A DNA stretch of 12,600 nucleotides from assembly GCA_029240815.1 (NCBI GenBank), contig JARDZO010000164.1, positions 1 to 12,600 of the forward strand, in the 5' to 3' direction. Positions 9,101 through 12,600 of the stretch are shown here, one piece after another. This DNA is from Brevibacillus sp. (GTDB lineage Bacteria; Bacillota; Bacilli; Brevibacillales; Brevibacillaceae). Position 1 is the first letter of the stretch, and the number at the start of each line of letters is the position of its first letter. The notes under the pieces were generated by a model. It was not told where the DNA came from. It did not search any database and saw only the letters and a program-made list of their open reading frames with translations. The translations under genes and the position numbers were made by a program.

Positions 9101-9399
9101 TATGGGTACGAAGTCGTCAGGCCAAACAGTCTTTCCACGAATTTTCCCTGTTCGCCTCCCGAGAAAATACCCGTCTGAAGGGCGTTATTGATTTTTTGTT
9201 CGAGGAGGAAGACGGTTGGGTAATCGTTGACTTTAAGAACGATTTGTACGAAATGGAGCATGAGCAAGCTTTCATCGACTTTTATCGCCCACAAGTCATG
9301 ACGTACGCAGAGGAATGGGAACGGCTGGGGTACCGGGTGAAGGAAGCAGGTTTGTACTTTGTTTCTTCGAATCGATATGTAGCCATGAGGAGAGCGTGA
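6181..9399 (+). CDS. AddA-like UvrD/RecB-family helicase-nuclease
   Basis: A 1072-residue superfamily 1 DNA helicase fused to a C-terminal RecB-type nuclease. All helicase motifs are visible: Walker A AGAGSGKT (28-35), TFTNKAAAE, GTIHSFC, Walker B VDEFQDTD (358-365), GDPKQSIYRFR (from 399), NFRS (435-438), VHKAKGLE (740-747), YVATTRAR (819-826). The nuclease domain shows His926, Asp1004 (GVIDF), Asp1017 and Lys1019 (VDFKND), so it should cut DNA. Its start overlaps the AddB-like stop by 8 bp, with GGAGG-type sites just upstream (6167-6171 and 6173-6177), which fits a two-subunit complex made at a fixed ratio. The VEAGAGSGKTTSLVGRM start region looks more RecB-like than the Bacillus AddA I recall. 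Together with the shorter length, this suggests a paralogous pair. A terminator follows. Confidence 0.88.
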   Translation: MPNDSAMEDQAARERILNDLDTTLLVEAGAGSGKTTSLVGRMLNLVKTGKAEMKQIAAITFTNKAAAELRGRFRFRLEKECEKAGDETERQRLERALQQMNHCMIGTIHSFCGRLLRERPIEAGVDPSFSEMDERTAVEWQNRCWDQYVEMLSETGPNGELDEWLSQGVTVEDLRLVYLRVSQYEDVTIFTRKVAEPEYDLIRLTVPDMLVAAKKYIPTHAPEKGWDKLQEAIHHASRFLEHTNLADSRNVLALAKMFDRSLDVVQNRWTDPARAKEQRDRFLDWKQTVLQPFLTAWREYLHPQLISFVQPAIAFSRQKRLEAGMLDFQDLLLCTAELLRQHAGVRAYFARRYTYLLVDEFQDTDPIQAEMMMLLTGADPDEHDWRRQVPRRGSLFIVGDPKQSIYRFRRADISTYNFVKERVAAYGDVLQLTKNFRSVHAIGDFVNEAFLHRFPSAGETSDHQAQFVEMITVQENPPGEQQHGVFTLTIPKQERDKKEDIVNEDAERIARYIAWACQGNMLIQEKGGEAPTLRTAEPGDFLILLKQRQPIGQYAEKLERYGVPSDTTGSWATYEELKALLTLTTCLNDSSDQISLLAVLRGMFFGVSDEALYHYRLEAGVISKISVPSDACFSEKAMPVYHALLRIQRYRELVFSLPAITAFTRIIEDMGLLPYAATKETGAIRSGTLVKLLELIHLTPSISASWQELTLFLQRLDDDKALESCSLFAGSGKAVRIMNVHKAKGLEAPVVFMACPCGQKEHDATEHVDRGTDPAVGYFTINRQKAPYPPELIAQPVGWEELANKEQVYLLAEEERLLYVATTRARQMLIISQYPSKPTIDPWSMLQDCLQQQPELEVPVQEPDMPRPVREAADHAPLHLWDAWRKEASRPTFARSSVTEKAKGSFAGELPRPKEGRGMAFGLVVHRSMEALGNGLEPEKQDAFIHMIAEEEGLDPKWNDEARQAVNRVMNSQLWVRSRQAKQSFHEFSLFASRENTRLKGVIDFLFEEEDGWVIVDFKNDLYEMEHEQAFIDFYRPQVMTYAEEWERLGYRVKEAGLYFVSSNRYVAMRRA

Positions 9400-9471
9400 A
9401 GAAGTGGAGAGGTGTTTTATAGACGAACGGAGATATTGTCTAGTTGTATCCCTCTGCAAGCCTCCCAAGCG

Positions 9472-9501
9472 AAAACCTGTCGGAAGCGGGCAGGTTTTTT
9501 T
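9472..9501 (+). terminator. Rho-independent terminator of the AddAB-like operon
   Basis: Stem AAACCTG (9473-9479) pairs with CAGGTTT (9491-9497) across an 11-nt loop, and a T run at 9495-9501 follows. It lies 73 bp after the helicase-nuclease stop. Confidence 0.85.
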
Positions 9502-9556
9502 GTTTTGTCCTATTTTTGCGAGGCAGAAAAACCGACGGATATGCAAAAAAAAGTTG

Positions 9557-9591
9557 TTGACTATACATAGACAAAAATATAAAGTGTCTAT
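9557..9591 (+). promoter_or_regulatory. Promoter of the MFS gene with an inverted-repeat operator
   Basis: A -35 like TTGACT (9557-9562) is followed by AT-rich DNA offering TAAAGT (9580-9585, 17-bp spacer) or TATAAA (9578-9583, 15-bp spacer) as -10. A perfect inverted repeat, ATAGACA (9567-9573) and TGTCTAT (9585-9591), separated by 11 bp, brackets the -10. This is the usual arrangement for a repressor that blocks RNA polymerase. No regulator gene lies beside it in this window. Confidence 0.5.
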
Positions 9592-9647
9592 AAATAAACA
9601 ATTAATCATTTTGTTTGTTTATTATTTTTAGAGAGGGGCACGTTCTT

Positions 9648-10862
9648 TTGCTGCACAATCGCTACGTCCGCACGATCATCCTGTCCCGCACGTTTTTACA
9701 GCTCGGGATCTGGATACGAAATTTTGCCATTCTGTTGTATGTGACGGATCTGACTCACAACGATCCCTTGTATGTCTCGCTCATTTCGGTTGTCGAGTAT
9801 GCACCCATTTTTCTATTCGCCATTATCGGCGGGACATTCGCTGATCGATGGAAGCCAAAGCGCACGATGATCAACTGTGACTTGTTGTCGGGTCTTTCCC
9901 TGTTCGCCGTACTGATCGCCCTTGTGTATGGCTCCTGGCACGCATTGCTGGTGTCTACCTTGTTTTCTGCAATCATGTCCCAGTTTTCACAACCTTCTGC
10001 GATGAAGTTGTTCAAGCAGCACGTACCGCCAGCGCAGCTCCAGAGTGTGATGGCGATGTTCCAGTCGATGATGGCAGTCTTCATGGTCATCGGTCCGGTG
10101 ATCGGTACGTACATCTATCAAAAGTACGGGATTGAAGTTTCCATTGCGTTAACAGGTTTCTTGTTTTTTACATCAGCACTCGTTTTGGTGCTGCTCCCTC
10201 GGAATGCACAAGCTGAAGAAGGAATGTCAAAGAAACCAAATTTCAAACAGGAGCTGATGGAGGGTCTGCGGTACGTCTGGGATAATCGCGTGCTGAGGAC
10301 GTTGGGTGGAACCTTTGCGGCAGCTGGCTTGGCTGTAGGTCTCATCCAACCTCTGATCATCTTTGTGACCATCGAGAACTTGGCGATGGGAAAAGAGTTT
10401 TTGCGTTGGCTGCTCATGGCCAATGGAGCGGCGATGCTGGTTGGCGGAGCGATCATCATGAGCGCCGCGAAAAAAGTGAAGCCCCAGACCTTGCTCGCAG
10501 TCGGACTTCTCGTCAGCACTGTATGTACGATCGGAATTGGATGGTCACACTCCATCTGGATTACGCTGATTTTGGAGGCACTCAGTGGTCTGTTTTATCC
10601 ATGCATTCACGTCGGGATCAATACGATGATTATGCAAAATACGGAGGTCGACTTTGTTGGGCGGGTCGGAGGAGCTCTTTCGCCTGTTTTTATGGGGATG
10701 ATGGTCGTAGGGATGTCGACAGCAGGACTTGTTAAAGATGTACTTTCGTTGCCAGCAGTTTTTTCCGGGAGTGGTCTATTGTTCTTGGTAGGGGCATTGT
10801 TGTTGTTACCTTTGATTCAAAAAAGCAGAGAGGCCAAGGTGGGGCAGGCTGCCAGTAAATAG
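9648..10862 (+). CDS. MFS transporter, drug/solute exporter type
   Basis: A 404-residue integral membrane protein with the length and hydrophobic pattern of a 12-helix major facilitator. The loop between helices 2 and 3 carries motif A as GGTFADRWKPKR (61-72), and GPVIGTYIY near helix 5 resembles the antiporter motif C. It is therefore probably a proton-driven exporter, near the DHA3 group that includes macrolide-efflux and siderophore exporters; the substrate cannot be read from the sequence. I choose the TTG at 9648 because GAGAGGGG (9631-9638) lies 9 nt upstream. The earlier in-frame TTG at 9615 has no ribosome site and adds a poor N-terminus. It is transcribed alone, between two terminators. 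Confidence 0.85.
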   Translation: MLHNRYVRTIILSRTFLQLGIWIRNFAILLYVTDLTHNDPLYVSLISVVEYAPIFLFAIIGGTFADRWKPKRTMINCDLLSGLSLFAVLIALVYGSWHALLVSTLFSAIMSQFSQPSAMKLFKQHVPPAQLQSVMAMFQSMMAVFMVIGPVIGTYIYQKYGIEVSIALTGFLFFTSALVLVLLPRNAQAEEGMSKKPNFKQELMEGLRYVWDNRVLRTLGGTFAAAGLAVGLIQPLIIFVTIENLAMGKEFLRWLLMANGAAMLVGGAIIMSAAKKVKPQTLLAVGLLVSTVCTIGIGWSHSIWITLILEALSGLFYPCIHVGINTMIMQNTEVDFVGRVGGALSPVFMGMMVVGMSTAGLVKDVLSLPAVFSGSGLLFLVGALLLLPLIQKSREAKVGQAASK

Positions 10863-11044
10863 ATGTCCCCGCATGTAACGAAGCTTTTGCTGCACAAGCG
10901 TTGGTTGTTATCAGGAAGTTATCCCTTGACATGGAAAAGTTAATGTAAATGGCGACGATGTCCGAGCTGCTGTAAAGACCACATCATGAAAATGAAAAAG
11001 CATCTTACACTACACGGACCTCGCTCCCAGTCCACAGGGTTTAC

Positions 11045-11073
11045 CCAGGAGTAGCTGCTGATCCTGGATTTTT
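11045..11073 (+). terminator. Probable terminator downstream of the MFS gene
   Basis: CCAGGA (11045-11050) pairs with TCCTGG (11062-11067), followed by ATTTTT (11068-11073). It sits about 180 bp past the MFS stop, so it would leave a long 3' untranslated region; it may instead belong to a small RNA. Confidence 0.5.
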
Positions 11074-11187
11074 AGTAAGATACAGTAGAAATAGCAATAG
11101 GTCGACGCGACAAGACTAACGACAATAGATTAACCCATATTTTTGCGAGAGAGACGGGATTCTATAGGGAACAAACGCAACTAGAGA

Positions 11188-11208
11188 CTGCCGGTAGCAA
11201 AACGGCAG
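11188..11208. other. GC-rich hairpin CTGCCG/CGGCAG near the 3' end of the haemoglobin gene
   Basis: A perfect 6-bp stem (11188-11193 with 11203-11208) has a 9-nt loop rich in A on the + strand. It lies 60 bp beyond the stop of the - strand haemoglobin gene and could end that transcript, but neither side has a clean T run. Confidence 0.35.
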
Positions 11209-11267
11209 CCTGTGCTTGTTTAACGCGCAAGTTAATTGAGCAACGAAAGTAGTTAACTTAAGCTCAG

Positions 11268-11624
11268 TTATTTGTAGAGGATATCTTCCCTTAACGATCC
11301 AACTTTGGTCAATGCATCATCAATATCTCCTTCACTTACACCAAAATGAGTAAGGGCAGCATGTAAATGTTTAACAATCGCATTAAAATGAGCAGGCTGC
11401 AAATTCATTCCTTCGTGGACCTTTGCCATCGACTGGCCAGAATATTGATTAGGGCCACCTAGGGCATAGCTGATGAACTTTGTTTGGTGCATCCTCTGTT
11501 TCTCCATATCGGTGTTTTTAAAAAAATGGTTCACGGTATCATCCGCTAAAACTAAGTCGTAAAAGTAATCAACGACTTTAGAAATCGTTTCTTCACCACC
11601 ATATTTTTCGTAAAACGTACCCAT
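11268..11624 (-). CDS. Group I truncated haemoglobin (trHbN/GlbN-like)
   Basis: A 118-residue, 2-on-2 globin that binds haem in the cytoplasm; relatives bind oxygen or turn over nitric oxide. Family landmarks seen: an N-terminal YEKYGGEETI segment, FYDLVLADD, KFISYALGGP, YSGQSM, then the proximal His70 in KVHEGMN. By recalled alignment to Mycobacterium tuberculosis trHbN, Tyr22 is B10, Gln43 is E7 and Gln47 is E11. Such a polar distal pocket binds oxygen tightly. The ATG (complement of 11622-11624) has AAGGAGG 6 nt upstream. It is a single gene transcribed toward the MFS gene. The coding sequence is visibly more AT-rich than the helicase operon. Confidence 0.93.
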   Translation of the reverse strand: MGTFYEKYGGEETISKVVDYFYDLVLADDTVNHFFKNTDMEKQRMHQTKFISYALGGPNQYSGQSMAKVHEGMNLQPAHFNAIVKHLHAALTHFGVSEGDIDDALTKVGSLREDILYK

Positions 11625-11630
11625 GATGAA

Positions 11631-11637
11631 CCTCCTT
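11631..11637 (-). promoter_or_regulatory. Ribosome binding site of the truncated haemoglobin gene
   Basis: On the - strand this reads AAGGAGG, 6 nt before the ATG, which supports the chosen start. Confidence 0.85.
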
Positions 11638-11660
11638 GGTATATAACATCAACTTAGATA

Positions 11661-11678
11661 TTTCCAAAATGGTGGAAA
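11661..11678. promoter_or_regulatory. Inverted repeat upstream of the truncated haemoglobin gene
   Basis: TTTCCA (11661-11666) and TGGAAA (11673-11678) are perfect inverted arms 6 bp apart, about 37 bp before the haemoglobin start codon, where a promoter would lie. It may be an operator. I do not recognise it as an Fnr, Rex or NsrR box. Confidence 0.35.
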
Positions 11679-11939
11679 CTTATGATGGGCTTTAGGAGAT
11701 TGAATAGAAGCAAACCAACGGTGTTTTTTTCCAGATTAAAGCATTACCTAGGACAAACCGTGCCAGTAGAGGAACATTGATTTGTGGGTTTCACCCGCTC
11801 AAGGAGGAGTGGCACCAAAAGGTTTTGAAAAAAAGGGGGTAGGCAGGGATGACCGCAATCTGGTCTTAGGCAGGATTTCCAACGATTAGCATACCCTTAA
11901 CTAAAATAAATGGCATGCCTTTGCATTACGAATACGACG

Positions 11940-11981
11940 AAACGAGGAGCAATTTGCCTAAGGCAGCTGCTCCTCGTTTTA
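11940..11981 (+). terminator. Strong Rho-independent terminator with no assigned gene
   Basis: AAACGAGGAGC (11940-11950) pairs perfectly with GCTCCTCGTTT (11969-11979), with more pairing inside the loop (TTGCC/GGCAG) and GTTTTATT after it. The + strand upstream of it carries no recognised gene because the haemoglobin gene runs the other way. Confidence 0.75.
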
Positions 11982-12065
11982 TTGCGTCAGATCAATTATA
12001 GATTCCTATCTAACAAGATCCCTACTTGTTCGGCAATAACACGAGGTGGGAAAGGGGATTCATGG

Positions 12066-12155
12066 TGTCCACTGAAAATAGTGCTTTAGACTCGAAAAAT
12101 ATAGTATTAAACTGTGAAAATAAAGTGGTAGACTAATAGAATAAAGATATAGACT
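12066..12155 (+). mobile_element. Tn7-like transposon end: terminal TGT plus four TnsB-like binding sites
   Basis: The end starts TGTCCACT (12066-12073). Four similar sites follow: GAAAATAGTGCTTTAGACT (12074-12092), GAAAAATATAGTATTAAACT (12094-12113), GAAAATAAAGTGGTAGACT (12116-12134) and TAGAATAAAGATATAGACT (12137-12155). Their ACT ends fall at 12092, 12113, 12134 and 12155, an exact 21-bp period. As recalled, the Tn7 right end is an 8-bp TGT terminus followed by four abutting sites of the form GACAATAAAGTCTTAAACT at 20-21 bp steps, with the first site ending at base 27, as here. The sites point right, so the element interior lies at higher coordinates and the outside at 12065. The five bases CATGG (12061-12065) would be one copy of a target duplication. 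No partner end and no tns gene is visible, so it may be a solitary relic or one end of an element running out of the window. Confidence 0.72.
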
Positions 12156-12174
12156 GTCTATTCACTGAAACGGC

Positions 12175-12224
12175 AAACCAAAGCAACAATCCTTGCAAGT
12201 AGCCGGGTTAAGACCTTGGTTTTT
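12175..12224 (+). terminator. Terminator-like hairpin just inside the Tn7-like end
   Basis: AAACCAAAG (12175-12183) pairs with CCTTGGTTT (12214-12222) with one mismatch. An inner GCAA/TTGC stem is present, and the 3' arm runs into five T (12220-12224). It would stop transcripts entering from the left before they reach mqo. Confidence 0.5.
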
Positions 12225-12352
12225 GTGTATTCCTACAGTTTTGTGGACGACTTCTCACTTTTTACCTGAATTAGTATGTCACTATTGAAATTTACCGACT
12301 ATTAAATAGCTTTTTAACTAGCATTTTATAGCAAATATTTTAATCTATAAAT

Positions 12353-12369
12353 AATAGTGATACACTATT
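12353..12369. repeat. 17-bp palindrome upstream of mqo
   Basis: AATAGTGATACACTATT has perfect 7-bp arms around a 3-bp centre. It lies about 120 bp before the mqo start, in very AT-rich DNA where the promoter should be, so it may be an operator. CACTATTG also occurs at 12280-12287, and AATAGTG occurs in the first TnsB-like site. Confidence 0.55.
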
Positions 12370-12389
12370 GTTAGGTGTTCATTGATCCA

Positions 12390-12457
12390 GAAAAGGTGTG
12401 TGACTAGGTCGTACCCTGTCTTGCTGTAGAGCTGAGCAGGAGCGCCTACATCTTTTC
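12390..12457 (+). promoter_or_regulatory. Structured leader hairpin ahead of mqo
   Basis: GAAAAGGTGT (12390-12399) pairs with ACATCTTTTC (12448-12457) over 10 bp, including one G-T pair. It encloses AGG/CCT (12406-12408 with 12445-12447) and an inner CCT...GCT/AGCAGG stem (12415-12440). It ends 30 bp before the mqo start codon, so in the mRNA it would sit just upstream of the ribosome site. Confidence 0.4.
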
Positions 12458-12487
12458 TTCAAATATCAGCGAGTTAGGACGGTTAAA

Positions 12488-12600
12488 ATGAGTAACAGAC
12501 AAACCAAAACAGACGTTATCTTAATTGGTGCCGGAATCATGAGTGCGACTTTGGGAACGCTGCTGAAAGAATTAGTACCGGACTGGAAAATTACAGTGTT
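12488..12600 (+). CDS. mqo: Malate:quinone oxidoreductase, N-terminal part (cut by window end)
   Basis: Only 37 codons are visible, starting [18 protein letters not shown]. The [10 protein letters not shown] segment is the FAD-binding dinucleotide fold in the form typical of Mqo, and LVPDWKITV is the expected second strand. Mqo is a membrane-associated flavoprotein that oxidises malate to oxaloacetate and passes electrons to quinone. The full protein is normally about 500 residues, so most of the gene lies to the right. The ATG has a weak AGGA (12476-12479) 8 nt upstream. The gene lies to the right of the Tn7-like end, on the side toward which the TnsB-like sites point. Confidence 0.85.
   Translation, partial: MSNRQTKTDVILIGAGIMSATLGTLLKELVPDWKITV

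Larger units (their letters stand above)
10863..11267. other. Gene-free interval with hairpins between the MFS gene and the truncated haemoglobin gene
   Basis: No open frame of credible length or with a ribosome site is seen on either strand. It holds the probable MFS terminator (11045-11073), nested in a larger fold, and a separate CTGCCG/CGGCAG hairpin. A perfect TTGACA at 10926 has no -10 at the right distance. Confidence 0.6.
11625..12065. other. Gene-poor interval left of the Tn7-like end
   Basis: Holds the haemoglobin promoter region, a 32-codon frame at 11682-11780 with only a weak GGTGG ribosome site, and a strong terminator with no obvious gene ahead of it. It also has a possible long-range fold joining GTGCCA (11759-11764) to TGGCAC (11810-11815). 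Nothing else is supported. Confidence 0.5.

Noticed and set aside
9555..9600. A second Tn7-like end, because TGTTGACT is followed by AT-rich repeats
   Set aside because: The repeats do not follow a 20-21 bp period and TARACT ends are missing. The TTGACT is better read as a -35 box. Its direction would also not pair with the end at 12066.
10926..10950. Promoter from a perfect TTGACA
   Set aside because: No -10 hexamer is found 16-18 bp downstream, and no gene follows on that strand.
11090..11135. Possible TnsB-like site GACAATAGATTAAC with nearby AATAG motifs
   Set aside because: The spacing is irregular (6 and 28 bp), there is no TGT terminus, and the similarity is to one site only.
11809..11889. 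26-codon GTG frame just after AAGGAGG
   Set aside because: The ribosome site almost touches the GTG (1 nt), the product is short and polar, and nothing supports translation.
12171..12209. Cyclic-di-GMP-I riboswitch, because CGGCAAACC and TAGCCGGGTT both occur
   Set aside because: The two pieces are only about 20 bp apart and the conserved GACGCAAAGCC core is absent.
10863..12487. CRISPR array
   Set aside because: The only periodic repeat is the 21-bp TnsB-like array, which has no unique spacers between repeats.

Overview
The window looks like chromosomal DNA of a low-to-mid GC, spore-former-type Bacillota, most like Brevibacillus or another Paenibacillaceae member. Reasons: strong AGGAGG-type ribosome sites, non-ATG starts, short overlapping operons with Rho-independent terminators, and the families present. 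The genus is an inference from gene type and style; nothing in the window proves it.

Region 1 (1-3208): the end of a peptide-uptake operon on the + strand. It has two Opp/Dpp-type ABC ATPases (the first cut by the window edge) that overlap by 11 bp. A peptidase M24 (Xaa-Pro dipeptidase/creatinase fold) protein follows, then a strong terminator. The M24 protein has replaced three of the five residues that normally bind the metal pair.

Region 2 (3209-9501): a two-gene operon, overlapping by 8 bp, for an AddAB-like helicase-nuclease. The first gene is an AddB-like protein with an iron-sulfur PD-(D/E)XK nuclease domain and no Walker A motif. The second is a UvrD/RecB-type helicase with its own C-terminal nuclease. 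Both are shorter than the B. subtilis AddA and AddB proteins, and may be a second, paralogous pair.

Region 3 (9502-10862): a 12-TM-type MFS exporter. It probably starts at a TTG codon, downstream of a promoter whose -10 region lies between the arms of an inverted repeat, so a repressor is likely.

Region 4 (10863-12487): AT-richer, gene-poor DNA with one group I truncated haemoglobin on the - strand and several RNA-like hairpins. The most notable feature is at 12066-12155. A terminal TGT is followed by four TnsB-like binding sites at an exact 21-bp period, in the same layout as the right end of Tn7. The sites point rightward, so the element body, if it still exists, lies to the right of 12066 and would include the last gene. 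No tnsA, tnsB or tnsC gene is visible in the 534 bp of candidate interior.

Region 5 (12488-12600): the first 37 codons of malate:quinone oxidoreductase (mqo), preceded by a 17-bp palindrome and a long leader hairpin.
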